Numbered from the stretch's first letter, positions 1-10,990 are shown. The stretch is DNA of 64,000 nt from Crossaster papposus (GCA_037893245.1 JBAIAA010000751.1:992001-1056000); one strand, 5' to 3'. The notes: generated by a model from the sequence alone, not told the origin. Made by a program: numbers and translations.

Positions 1-159
1 TAACAAGCCACAAGTCAGTTCCAATTAAAAACGTTGGTTCATTCAAATTAATTGTTTGTGAGGTAATTTGGCCAGATGACAGCTAGCTTCACTGCAAACA
101 GTTTGTGAATGGGTTCGGGGACCAATTTCATAAAACATGTACGCGCACAAATTTGCTTA

Positions 160-340
160 GCATGAACATTTTTCCTTGGCAAAAACAGGGTTACCAAATT
201 TTTAGGTGATGTTAATGGTTTGTGACTGGTATTCATCTGTTCTTGTTGTTGTTAATAGCATGAAAAGTACATGGTTTGGGATGGTAACCTCTTTTTACCG
301 AGCAAGACATTTTGTGCTCAGAAAATGGTTGTGCTTACCG
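160..340 (+). repeat. dispersed repeat, copy 1
   Basis: This stretch is diverged but clearly alignable to 58917-59080 in the same orientation. Both share the words TTTGTGACTGGTATTC, a GAAAAG-rich middle and a TTTTGTGCTMAG end. No coding potential was recognised. Positions 1-434 otherwise hold nothing I can name and may be intron or 3' flank of the minus-strand gene next to it. Confidence 0.5.
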
Positions 341-434
341 TGTTTTATGAAATTGACCCCATAATGGCAAGAACCTATCTTGCGCAACCCTCTACTCTAC
401 ATCGTGTCCCTAAGATCCTAGATCCACAACTGAC

Positions 435-748
435 CTTCCCCATCAAACCTGTAGCAACCGTCTTCCCTTTGCCCGCCCAGCAGCTCTCGGATGTGCTTCA
501 GCTTCACCGCACCGTCTCCGCTCTGGCAAAGTGCCAGCACCCCCAACGAGTACTGGAAGTGGTTGTTGAACCCTTCCCGGGGGAAAACTCGCATGTTGTG
601 TTCTAGTAGCTCCACCAGGTCGTTGCCGTAGAAATCCTGTGTGTCGTGGCAGGTGGACTCCAGTGCTAGGACGTACATTGCCAGGCGGCCTACCGATATT
701 TTGGCCAGGCGGGAGTGACGCTGGGAACTGGTACCACAGCCACTTAGT
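435..748 (-). CDS. exon 3 of the intrinsic factor-like gene
   Basis: The acceptor is ttttttacag|ACTAAG and the donor is GATGGGGAAG|gtcagt. It encodes ISVGRLAMYVLALESTC, then YGNDLVELLEHNM and FQYSLGVLALC, the most family-typical part of the gene. The following exon was not found in positions 1-434. The 484 bp intron between this exon and exon 2 (749-1232) contains an open frame on the minus strand that I could not tie to the family. Confidence 0.7.
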
Positions 749-3700
749 CTGTAAAAAATCCCAACAAAATACATTTGAATTTTTTTAAACAGATTATATT
801 AACAAGATGCAACTAAACAAAAATATGGTTCAACTTAAAAGGATGGGTTTAAATTCAGGGGAAACTGGATCAGCATTTAACAGCTACCAAGTTGAATGCT
901 TGAGCCGATGCACTGCACTTGAACATCAATCCGAGATGGGCCAAAGCCGGTATCTGTGGGTAGCACACCCTGATATTCCCGGCCTCGCTTGCTGCAAACC
1001 GGTCGCTGCCCGATACTTTCGTGAGATAAGTGGACCTGCACCTCAGCACTGAATCAACTCTTCCACTGGGAAGGTTCAGTCCCTCGGTCATCCAAACCAG
1101 GATATCATAAATCTGCCAAAAGTGTTTGCCACTTTGCCTTAAATGTTCCATTAAGCGGGATTTCCTCCATCGTGACAAAATAAAGTACAAAATAAAAACA
1201 GAAAGAATATTTTTTTAAACCAAACTCCGTACTTAGCAAATCGCCCAAGCTCAGCCAGGAGCTCAATCTCAAGCTGTTTGATTCCTAGCTGTGTCTTGAG
1301 TGCATTCTCGTGATACCAGCTCTCATTGGCCAACTGCATTGCCATGACAACAGAGGAGGTGCTGACGCCACCATTCCAGCCCCAGTCTTCATCCTGTTGC
1401 CGTAGCAACCACTTGGCTGCATTTACACGGGCACAGGTGACATCATCATCTACACAGGCGGTGGGCGGGCGTTTGGATAGGACTGTCCCCTGTGGAATAA
1501 AGGTTCAGTTTAATAGTCTTATAATTTGTCCAATACATTGCTGTTTTATGGTTTGACAGCACAGTCCAGTCTTTTGCATGTGTTCCTATGTGGAACACAA
1601 TTCTGCACACAGCTTCACTGTATACCAAAGATCGTAGAGCGCCGCTCTATGGTCTTTGGTGTATACACTATATATGCACAAAGACAAAGTATGTGCATTT
1701 TTGTGCTGCTAAACAACTGACCCAAATAGTGACTTCTACATATGAGGGTTAAAGAAAAGAAAAGTATACCTTTTGTAACCATCCAAAAATTTAACCAACC
1801 AAGTTATTGTTTAAAAGCTTACTTTACTTTAAAGGTTGAATATACCTTTTGAAACTATTCAAAAAGTAACCAACCAAAATACTGTTGAAAAGCTAAAATT
1901 GTAAAGATATTTTGATTCTAAACTCCGTGTAAAATTATCTTGTCTGACATGCTGTCATTTTTAAGAAAATGACAAAAGAATGTCAAATGTGCGTCTTAGA
2001 GATGCACATTTAGGCATTTCCGCAAATAGTGCGCACAAGTGTTCAAACGATGTGCGGCACATACATGTACGTTGGTGCTACTATTGGTCAGTTCTGTGCG
2101 TGACATGCGAGTAGCAGCAATTCGTTGGCTGAGAACGCACCCTAAACGCATATTGTGGTCGCAATTCAAATTTGTTACTCTGCAAATTTAGAATTGCAAT
2201 CAAAGTCTTAGAATATTGTTTTCTCGGAATATGTATCATTCACAGAGCTAAAACTTTACAAGGTTAGTTGTCAAACACCTGTCTTTATATTTTGAGCGCT
2301 TTTGGTGCTTCATACGATAAAAATGCACAACTGACGGTCTAATTGTCCCTTTAACCCTAACCCTACCTAATGCTACTTTTTACTACTAGTAGTAAAAAGT
2401 AGTATGCAGTACTCACCTACAAGTGTGCAATGCCTGTAGTAATTTTTAGTATTTGGTACTTCACCCCTAATTGCACTCGTAGTACTTTGTAGCATTAGGT
2501 CCCTCTGCTTGCTGGGTGTGCATGGCCCATGTATTCTGTGTAGGGTGTTCTAAACTCTACAGCAAAAATTGTCACTTGGGACACAGCAATGGGTCAAGGC
2601 TGGACTACTGCATTTTTTGCCAGGTAAGTATTACTGACCTGTATTGCCACTATTAGTATTTTGTAGTTGGCAGTATCTGTACTCTGTCAGTACACACCCA
2701 ATCATCAGTCACAGAGAGACCCAGTGCTACAAAATACTAAGTAGTATTCTGTAGTACGCAGTTCTTTAGCCCAAAGTAAGGCCTAGGGGGTTAGGGTTAA
2801 AGACTCAAAAATCTCTGTGAAAATATTCCTTCCTGCATTAAATTTCATTTTTATAGAAAATATTTATATAATGTCATTTCCAAAGCTGTGTCTCAAAGAT
2901 ACATAAAAAGAATCCCATGCCTCGGCTCGGTGATGTTAAAATAATCCTGGCACAAAATGGTTAAACAGTTCGCGCCGGTTTTTTTTCAAGTTACTAACAG
3001 TAAGACCACTGGCGGGATTTATTTTTTATAAACAAAAATTGTTTGTTTATTCAGTGAAATATTCCAGTTTTGATAAATGCAGCTACATGTACTACAGTAC
3101 AAGATGCTAACACTTAGTTTATTAGCACCGTTATTTGCTTGTTTTTGCCAACATTCTTTCTCATAGGGCATTTTTTCTCGATGCATTTAGGGCGCCATAT
3201 TACGTCAACCGCTACCCGGCATAAAATCTGACACGTGTATACGTCATCCGTTTAACTACACACCGGGTCGGGGACAATTGTACGAGCCCAGCTGAAAAGC
3301 AGCCTTTCAAGAATTTCAAAGGAGACTAAGAAACAATAGTTGGAAAATTTGAATGCAAAGAAATTACTGGAAGCAGCTGATAATTCTCGACTGTTTTGAT
3401 TCAATGAAGACGATGGAACTAGGGTGCTGACTGCTGAATAGGCCTGATACCACAATATAGCGTATACAAGTCCACCGCGCCAACCGACAAAGCATGTTTG
3501 GCAACGACGACGTATATTCACACCCACCGCGTGTATGCAATGTCAGTCGTGTATACCTGTCCTCTGCAGCGCTGTAGTACTAGTACTAGTCGTAATAGGT
3601 ATCGGGACAACTCGTACCCGGGACAACTCGTACCCGGGACAACTCGTACCCGGGACGACTCGTACCCGGGACGACTCGTACCCCAAATTTGTGACCCGGG

Positions 3701-4584
3701 ACAACTCGTACCCGAGACGACTCGTACCCGAGACGACTCGTACCCGAGACGACTCGTACCCGGGACAACTCGTACCCGGGACAACTCGTACCCGGGACAA
3801 CTCGTACCCGGGACAACTTGTACCTTGTTAGTACTTTTCTTATGACAAATCAGAAGATGTGGAAAACCAGTGGAGACAATCACACAAGCAGGAGATTGTT
3901 CTGGAGAGATTCTGGCAGCTGTCCGATGATCGCGGAGTTCGCCCGAATTTGGAAGGAGCTATCAATGAGCTTTATTTATTTGATGTTCATTTATTGCGAA
4001 AACTTATTATAAAAATGTTACACAATGTCACCTTCAAGTTCAACAGTTTGTATGACATTAAAGCTCTGGGGCGGAGTTTGCTCGTAACTTATTTGATCTT
4101 CATATATTGCAATTCTAAATAAGAGTACCCAGTCGGCTACACTATGTTTAAAAAAACGCGTGTCTTGGCGAGGTAAAATAAAAAAATATCCAAACACGCG
4201 TTTCAAATGGGCATGTAGATACACCATTGGTAATTGCTTGAATTATTATGAATGGGTGGATTTGGGATGTTGTATTTTATAGTAAATATCATTTAACTGA
4301 CATGTCCGAAGTTTTACAATCATGGATGCCGAGAAAAGTACGAAAAACAGCATTCGTTTTCAACCGGCATCGGGCAGTTATTCGTTCTTCGTTTTAAATC
4401 TTGGAAAATTGTTGCTAACTGGTTTAAACTAAGATAAGATCGGTTAATTGACATTTTATAGACTTACCATACCACCCCCATGATCTCCTATGCCCGGACC
4501 CCACAACCTTCTTGGAGGCTTAGCATGAATGGTGGTCGACGACAACGCCAGCAAGAACAGAGAAATTAACACAAAACCCTTCAT
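435..4584 (-). CDS. secreted intrinsic factor/transcobalamin-like protein, 5' part (three exons)
   Basis: Three minus-strand exons join in phase: 4584-4468 (signal peptide), 1489-1233 and 748-435. Each has GT-AG borders. The first junction is phase 0; at the second, exon 2 leaves two bases and exon 3 supplies one. After the leader there is a Cys-containing segment, then AAKWLLRQQDEDWGWNGG and a helix with VVMAMQLANESW, then GRLAMYVLALESTC and FQYSLGVLALC. This helix pattern with paired cysteines (LALESTC...LGVLALC) matches the alpha6/alpha6-barrel domain of the cobalamin-binding intrinsic factor/transcobalamin family, which binds vitamin B12 extracellularly. The C-terminal beta domain would lie beyond the left edge. 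The family call rests on motif recall, not alignment; another alpha/alpha toroid protein is possible. Extra exons inside the 3 kb first intron are not excluded. Confidence 0.65.
1233..1489 (-). CDS. exon 2 of the intrinsic factor-like gene
   Basis: The acceptor is ttccacag|GGG and the donor is GCTAA|gtacgg. The reading frame is open for 85 codons and contains two Cys (CVDDDVTC) and the barrel-type motif WLLRQQDEDWGWNGG followed by an amphipathic helix. Two bases are left over, completed by the first base of the exon at 748. Confidence 0.7.
1621..1665. repeat. 45-bp hairpin-forming inverted repeat
   Basis: Two arms of about 21 bases (core CCAAAGATCGTAGAGCG against its near complement) meet at a 1-2 base loop. 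The AAAGATCGTAGAGCGCCGC word also opens a larger inverted repeat at 10133-10222, so this is probably a minimal relic of the same mobile family. Confidence 0.6.
2349..2802. mobile_element. MITE-like element with telomere-like inverted ends
   Basis: The left end CTTTAACCCTAACCC is the reverse complement of the right end GGGTTAGGGTTAAAG. The interior is rich in GTAGTA/TACTAC words, including a perfect local palindrome near 2380-2403. No target duplication was found. It sits in intron 1 of the minus-strand gene. The rest of that intron (1666-2348 and 2803-3599) shows nothing recognisable. Confidence 0.45.
3600..3828. repeat. 16-bp minisatellite, about 13 units
   Basis: The unit is GGGACAACTCGTACCC with A/G variants (gggacgact, gagacgact), interrupted once at about 3683-3698. 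The CCCGGG junctions make each boundary palindromic. The open frames here in all phases are a by-product of the 16-bp period. It lies in intron 1 of the minus-strand gene. Confidence 0.9.
4215..4390 (+). repeat. dispersed repeat shared with 13596-13765
   Basis: The words ACACCATTGGTAAT, ATGGGTGGATTTG, AAGTTTTACAATCATGGATG and TTCGTTTTCAACC occur in the same order and orientation in both places. No ends or target duplications are visible. The function is unknown. Confidence 0.6.
4468..4584 (-). CDS. exon 1 of the intrinsic factor-like gene (signal peptide)
   Basis: ATG at 4584-4582 opens 39 codons beginning MKGFVLISLFLLALSSTTIH, a classic signal peptide (Lys, hydrophobic core, polar end, cleavage probably near HA-KP). 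It is followed by a Pro/Arg/Gly-rich mature start. It ends in ATG|gtaagtc, a strong donor at 4467, in phase 0, matching the phase-0 start of the exon at 1489. Confidence 0.75.
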
Positions 4585-6247
4585 TGCGGAGAGAAAAGTC
4601 TTTGACTGTCGTCGCACAGGAACACAAGCAAGAGAGGGTTGAAATGCTGTTGTGTATCCTCTACTCTGCTGTATCCTCGATCATCCTATTTCTGCGCACA
4701 TAAGGGTTTGCAACCGAGTAGCTTAAAACTAAAAGAGCAACCACTCTTTTCATCAACAAAACTTATATTGTTGGCTTACGATCTTCCACCATGCCGATTA
4801 ACAAAGCAAAATTATCTTTATTTGTAGCGACAAGCGGGGAATTCCAAAGCGTGCAGTTTTGGCGTTCAGAAAAAAATCCTGCCTAAATCTGCGCAGTGGG
4901 GCGCTTCATGGAAAATCTACGGTGTCCGGGCCATGCAACTCAAGAACAACTTTTTGTACTCCTTGATTTTGGAAAATATATTAGCTTGAACATTTTTAAC
5001 ATAATTATTTCCTCTTTTTTTTTCAATGCCAGTACACTTTTCGTTATTTCAAGATTAATTCGACATAATGGTTGAATTCTCAATAGATAATTGTTAATTT
5101 TGTTTTTACCCCAGTTTGTATTGTTATCATTGAAGAAATGTATTAATAAAGTTGGAAATGTACATTAATATTTAAATAATTAATTCAATTTTTGTTACTT
5201 TAAATATAGTAGGTTTAGCTCTACACGAGTGTTCACGAATCATACTCTCAGTCAAACTAAAGACTGCCGTGCTCTGAATTCATACTAAAATGGCTTTTTA
5301 TGTTCTTTAGGCAATACAAAATAGTTTTACAATATTACAAAATAATCGTCACCTCAGACGTTCCAAGCCTCTCGTTCTAATATTAATAATCTTTGTGATA
5401 ATGGTTTATACAAGGTACACCCAGGACCAAGTTGTGCGTTGTATTGTTCATTTCAAGTAGCAATTGGTTCGCTGAGTTTTTAGAAGGGTGCATCAATAAA
5501 CTCAGTTGTTGATTAGGCCTGAATTAAATAAAAATACAAATAAACCTCATAATATTTAAATGCCTTAATAAATTGACCCCTTCTTAGATTTGGTAACCTG
5601 AACTATCTTGATAGATGTATGTCATATATGTCATATATTGATCATCCCAATCAACAGAGAAAATTGTCAAGATGTCAGATTTTAATAGGTATGACAGAAG
5701 AAAATTCCAAAATAATATTAGAAAAAAGATCTTAAACCCCCTTAAAAAAATTAATGAATTATATAGGACACGGTAGCTATAATACTGACGACAGAGGGCG
5801 AATAACAAAGTTTACCGTGCGGTCATCATCTTTTCGACTTCTGCAGGCCCGAAAGCCTCTACCAACAATTGTACCTAGTAAATTAGCTGTAAAAAGCAGA
5901 TTTTTTTTCATTTTTTGCCCGACTTACCGTTAAAGCATTCACTTTACATAATTGTTCGGTGGTTGTGAAAGTTCATGCATCAAAGAATACGATCCTAGTG
6001 ACGGTACATCATTTTTAAGACGCGCACGTTGCCAAATTGAAATTAAAGGCGAGTGCGCAGAAATAGGACCGCGCAGATTTAGGGGGTTTGACGACATGTA
6101 CTACTAGCCCTCTATTCCCGGTTGGACGACGTCTTCATTGCACTACGACGAGTATGACTACTACATGTACATTGAAAGGCTAGGCATGCGCTTATGAACA
6201 AGTTATGAAGCAGAATCAGTGTCAAAAAGATCAGACGTGTTTTTTTT
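4585..6247. other. intergenic, no feature recognised
   Basis: AT-rich DNA upstream of the minus-strand signal-peptide exon. The first 150 bases presumably hold its promoter and 5' UTR, but no TATA element or other motif is convincing. Nothing else was seen. Confidence 0.5.
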
Positions 6248-6460
6248 ACAACTCGGATGCTTTCCTAATTCGGATGCATTCCTAATTCGGATGAGTTTTG
6301 CAAACTCGGATGCTTTTCTAATTCGGATGCTTTTTGTAACCTCGGATGCTTTTCTAATTCGGATGCTTGTATAACTCGGATGCTTGTTTAATTCGGATGC
6401 TTTTCTAGTTTGAATGCTTTTTGTAAACCCAACATATTCGCAAATCGGATGCTTTCCCAG
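6248..6460. repeat. degenerate 17-bp minisatellite
   Basis: Repeats of the unit AATTCGGATGCTTTTCT with variants (aactcggatgc, gatgcttgtt), about 12 units. It abuts the left end of the 6464-8312 inverted-repeat element. Confidence 0.8.
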
Positions 6461-6463
6461 ACA

Positions 6464-8312
6464 GGTGTCGTGCCAAAAGGTGTCCGGTGCGAAATAGTGT
6501 CCGGTCCGCCATGTGATTGGTCGAGCGCCTATGACGTCACATTGTTTACGGAAGCTTGCCAAATACTGTCCGCGCTAAGTGTGCATCCTATTGCGTGCTT
6601 GCTGTTGAGCTGAGAAGACGTGTTACAGATAAGATCGCGTTTTATCCTGAATTTCCTTTTGCCATATATTTAAAAGCTTTCCTTTTTATCTGTGATTGCT
6701 AAGGATTTGTGTATTTGTCTAGGCCTAACTAACTTATTAATAGTTCATTTTATAACGTTATTTTGTCCAAGAACTTGTGTGTGTTTTTCGTGGGACTGTT
6801 CTGTTTCAAAACACGTGCACGTACGCATACTCGTAATCGTATTAACGTTGGTGTGGTGACTTTTTTTAAATTTACGATTTATTCACTGCACATTCCCGTT
6901 TGATTTTTCACATTTTTAACACCTTTTAGTACTTACTTGTCTTAACATTTGTCACTTGTAACATCAGGCCTAATTATCAGAATATTTGCATGCAAATAAT
7001 GTAGATCTCTCATTCTGCATAAATCTCTATTATGTATTAAAATGAACTTGTTCATGTTGTAGATTCACCAGTGTGTCAAGTGCCAGGGGATGGAGAAGAT
7101 TAAAACCGCTGCCCCGGAGCTTCAACCCATCCCTGTAGTTGGCCCTTGTGCCATGTTTATTGGCGACAAGTTGTGTTGGTTTATTTATAATTATTCCTCT
7201 TACATATTATAATTATACTGTACATGTTTTCCTGTAAAGTTTGCATATTAAAATTAAATTTGAAACAAGTTTATTTGTTCAAAGGGTCTTAGAGATAGTA
7301 AAAATGTTCACTGTACTGTTTTTTTTTCCCAGAGAGAAAGGAAGTTACAGTATCGAATGAGTAACTCAATAAAAAAAATAGAAACCAAACACAATGATGT
7401 ACTGTCTATTCATGCCAATTACCGTTTACTTATACTGTGCGTTTACAAATCCTGCTAAAAACTGTCCCATCCTGCCAAATACTGTCGGTTTATTAATTAA
7501 TACAGATCCTGCTAAAAAGTAAACTGTCCCTCGAGTCTAGTCCTGCAATACTGTCCGTTTATAATACAGATCTTGCCAAATACTGTCCGTTTATAACACA
7601 GATCCTGCTAAACTGTACCATAAGTCCTGCCAAATACTGTCCGTTTATAATACAGATCTTGCTAAAAAATGTCCGATCCTGCCAAATACTGTCCGTTTAT
7701 AACACAGATCATGATAATTGCTATTGCTAAAACTGTACTACGACTAGTACGAGTCCGAGTCCTGCCAAATACTGTCCGTTTAAAATACAGGTCCTGCTAA
7801 AAACTGTCCGTTTATAATACAGATCCTGCTAAAAACTGTCCCATAAATACTGTCCGTTTATAATACAGATCCTGCATGCCAAAATACTGTCCATAGAGGG
7901 CGCGCGCGCGCCCGGACACTATTTTGCATCGGACACTATTTGGCACGTATTCACTGACCTCTATACATGGACAGATCATCCATTGTTTCATTTTGAAGTC
8001 GGCATGCAGAGAAGTGCAACATGGCGGACCCACGAAGTCACTCTGTGAGCCAATGAAATGTCCAGGTGTAGAGTTCAGTTGGTTGGTAAATCCACTGACC
8101 TCTACAACTGGACATTTCATTGGCTCACAGCAGTGACGCCATGTTGCACTTCCAGTTCGCGCCGACTTCAAGTGTTAGCACAGCAGAATATGGACAATGA
8201 TCCGTCCAGGTGTTGAGGTCAGTGCACGTATTACATGCCAAATAATGTCCGGCCTCTACTGCGCATGCCCAGCGGACACTATTTCGCACCGGACACCTTT
8301 TGGCACGACACC
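6464..8312. mobile_element. inverted-repeat DNA element with 40-bp perfect TIRs
   Basis: The 40 bases from 6464 (GGTGTCGTGCCAAAAGG onward) are the exact reverse complement of 8273-8312. No transposase was found. The inside from about 7440 to 7900 is a tandem field of TGCCAAATACTGTCCG and TCCTGCTAAAAACTGTCC words that resemble the termini. No clear target duplication was seen. A hAT-type MITE is inserted at 7952-8224. It is non-autonomous and its superfamily is undetermined. Confidence 0.75.
7952..8224. mobile_element. composite hAT-type MITE, copy 1
   Basis: The ends are CACTGACCTCTA and its inverted counterpart GTTGAGGTCAGTG. It is flanked by a perfect 8-bp duplication CACGTATT (7944-7951 and 8225-8232), as expected for hAT. 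It is made of two inverted-repeat-bounded halves of about 125-130 bp joined by a short spacer. The 8-bp duplication is seen directly; the hAT assignment is inferred from it. Confidence 0.85.
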
Positions 8313-8436
8313 GGCACTAGGGTGGCCCTGATAGGACAGCACACATCGCAGATTCATGGAGTCGAGGCTGCACAAGCACAACGTACATCCGTAAACAGAA
8401 CTTCCGCATTCATGACCCTGTGACCAGCATGTACAT

Positions 8437-9310
8437 CAGGGGTGCGTTCCGCTTACGCGAACGTTGCCAACGTTGGCCAACGTTTGCGTTGTTCGCTTGA
8501 GTGGAACGCAATGTGCGCCAATTATGTTGGCGAACGTTAGCGAAAACGGCGAACGACATTCCGAGCTGTTCGCTGTTGGCCAGTGACGTATTTTAATGAT
8601 GGCGAAGCGGTTAGCAGACGGCAGGGTTCTTTTCACGGTTTTTATTTACGTTTTATACTTTTCGTTATAAACGGTGGATTGTTTTGAGCATTCACAGGGA
8701 CCTTTTAAAGAAAAATAATGAGTTGGACAAAAGCAGCGAACCAAACGATGTCACTTTCACTGGGCGCCGCCATTTTAAAAACGTAGTTTTTAAAATATCG
8801 TTCCACTTCAACTAACGCCAACTCAAAACGTTGGCGAACGTTCGCGCAAACAGTTCGCGTAAGTGGAACGCACCCCTGGGGTGCGTTCCACTTACGCGAA
8901 CTGTTTGCGCGAACGTTCGCCTAAGTTTTGAGTTTGCGTTAGTTAAAGTGGAACGATATTTTAAAAACTACGTTTTCAAAATGGCGGCGCCCATTGACAG
9001 ACACATCGTTTGCTTGGCTGCTTTTTGTCCAACTCATTATTTTTCTTTAAAAGATCCCTGTAACTTCTCAAAACAATCCACCATTTACAACGAAAAGTAT
9101 GAAACGTAAATCAAAACTGTGAAAAGAACACTGCCGTCTGCTAACCTCTTCGCCATCTTTAAACTACGTCACTGGCCAACAGCGAACAGCTCGGAATGTC
9201 GTTCGCCGTTTTCGCTAACGTTCGCCAACATAATTGGCGCACATTGCGTTCCACTCAAGCGAACAACGCAAACGTTGGCCAACGTTGGCAACGTTCGCGT
9301 AAGCGGAACG
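8437..9310. mobile_element. pair of inverted MITEs forming an 870-bp palindrome
   Basis: The first unit begins CAGGGGTGCGTTCC and ends GGAACGCACCCCTG (8437-8878). A second copy follows in opposite orientation and loses its end at 9310. The two arms of about 433 bp pair around position 8877 with only scattered mismatches. The CAGGGGTG terminus is hAT-like. The open frames in both arms are mirror images and non-coding. Confidence 0.8.
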
Positions 9311-9569
9311 GCGACAAGGCCGCCGCGCCACGCGCCACGCGCGCGCACGTGTACGGCCGGGGGGCCGGGGGATAGGGCTGCCGGGTGGCCGTTAGACTTG
9401 ATGACAAGTCGTTAGATAGTCGGGTTTAATCCGTGTATTTCAGTCGAAGTTTATCGGCACGGCTGGTTTAAGACTAGTAACGTGCCGAGTTGCGACATAT
9501 CTAACTTCGAACTCTGCAAATTGGGAACGAGGCAACCGCAACCTCCCCCCTGTATATACCGAGTGGACC

Positions 9570-10084
9570 CACTGACCTCAACACCTGGGCCCAATTTCTT
9601 GGCTCTGCTAACCACAGAATTCCGCGCTTACGGTCACCATTTTCCGCTAACTGCGCTAGCAGAAAATATTTGCGCTAACCCCGTAAGCACAGAATCCTTA
9701 GTTACGGGTTGTACGCATGCTCAGAGACCGAAATTCCTCGCTAACGCGTGAAATACGTTTACCGTAAGCACCGAATTTTCTGCTATAGTAAGCATGGATT
9801 CTTCGCTAACGGTAAGCAGAACCAAGAAATTGGGCCCAGGACGGATCATTGTCCATATTCTGCTGTGCTAACACTTGAAGTCGGCGCGAACTGGAAGTGC
9901 AACATGGCGTCACTGCTGTGAGCCAATGAAATGTCCAGTTGTAGAGGTCAGTGGATTTACCAACCAACTGAACTCTACACCTGGACATTTCATTGGCTCA
10001 CAGCAGTGACGCCATGTTGCACTTCTCTGCATGCCGACTTCAAAATGAAACAATGGATGATCTGTCCATGTATAGAGGTCAGTG
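9570..10084. mobile_element. composite hAT-type MITE, copy 2 (inverted, with nested insertion)
   Basis: This is the same element as 7952-8224 in reverse orientation. It is flanked by a perfect 8-bp duplication AGTGGACC (9562-9569 and 10085-10092) and split near its left end by the element at 9587-9840. Confidence 0.85.
9587..9840. mobile_element. small inverted-repeat element nested in a MITE
   Basis: The ends are GGGCCCAATTTCTTGG and its reverse complement, with an interior of GCTAAC/GTAAGC words. The uninterrupted target is seen in the sibling MITEs. The flanks CCTGG/CCAGG could be a 5-bp duplication with one change, but this is unresolved. A related fragment (rc TGCTAACCACAGAATT) lies at 17574-17592. 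Confidence 0.7.
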
Positions 10085-10132
10085 AGTGGACCGCTATTAC
10101 CGACTTGGCACCAAGTCTAGGTGGCCGTAGGC

Positions 10133-10222
10133 AAAGATCGTAGAGCGCCGCAAGGCGGCGCTTCATGCATGGAGTGGCCGTGGGGGCCGCCTACAGCGCT
10201 TTACGATCTTCTACGATCTTTG
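10133..10222. repeat. inverted repeat with AAAGATCGTAGA ends
   Basis: CAAAGATCGTAGAGCGCCGC at the left pairs with CTACGATCTTTGG at the right, with internal GCGGCGC and GGCCGC palindromes. The end sequence is shared with the hairpin at 1621-1665. Confidence 0.55.
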
Positions 10223-10471
10223 GTCTAGAGCCGCCCATTTATGATAATTACCCCTAACCATCCTAGAAACAAAAAACATTCGCCGGCGCCGGGGCCGCCG
10301 CGCTAGAATAGGCAGGCGCACCCAGTATAGAGCCCATAGAGCTATATTAAATTTAATATAGCTATGAATAGTGCAAAGCGCGAGAAGTCACGTGAGCGTC
10401 AATTCGAATGGTCTCGCGCTTACTCAAGTACGCGCGGGGAATTAATAATCGAACACGCCAACTATTCGTGA

Positions 10472-10820
10472 TTATAACACCTCACTCACAGATTCTGTGT
10501 CTTGATTGGCCGAGAGCGCGGCACGTGTCTATTGCTATTTTTACTATTTTTTACTTGTGCTATCCAAAAAGACTATACCACGCAAAAAGGACTATGCGCA
10601 TAGCAACACACGAAATATGCGCATAGCAACGAAAGCGTGACTGAAACCCAGACGTGTGTTTCGGTGCATTGCGTAAACATTGCTCTATCACTTTCGCACC
10701 CGTTCATCAAGGCAACAAAGTACACGTATGATCGAGAGACGTATAATTCGGAGATTTTTTGTCATTTCTATACTTTCAGGAAGCTTAAATTGTGCAGAAT
10801 CTGTGAGTGAGGTGTTATAA
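10472..10820. mobile_element. 349-bp MITE-like element
   Basis: A 26-bp perfect inverted repeat beginning TTATAACACCTCACTCACAG bounds a non-coding interior. No certain target duplication was found. A second palindromic element starts two bases downstream. Confidence 0.65.
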
Positions 10821-10822
10821 AA

Positions 10823-10990
10823 CAAATATTGACTGCTTTATTTCGCGGTATAGTAAAACTAGCCTCCCTCGGTGATCCATGGAGCATTCTATTTTCCCTC
10901 GGCTTCGCCTCGGGAAAATAGAAATAGAATGCTCCATGGATTACCTCGGGAGGCTAGTTTTACTATACCACTCAAAGCAGTCAATATTTG
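10823..10990. repeat. 168-bp fold-back palindrome
   Basis: Arms of about 75-80 bp (CAAATATTGACTGCTTT... and its complement) fold around CCCTCGGCTTCGCCTCGGG, itself a small hairpin. It is non-coding. Confidence 0.75.

Noticed and set aside
870-1190. 106-codon minus-strand frame between exons 3 and 2 of the B12-binder-like gene
   Set aside because: The flanking exons already join in phase, and the translation shows no family motif. It may be chance; an alternative exon cannot be ruled out.
3498-3883. Long open frames in several phases over the 16-bp repeat
   Set aside because: A 16-bp unit without stops is open in all frames. The translations are repeat artefacts (SYPGQLVPGTTRTRD-like) with no gene context.
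8436-9415. Two similar frames starting MKRTLPSAN
   Set aside because: They lie in the mirror-image arms of the MITE palindrome and are duplicated by it; there is no independent support for coding.
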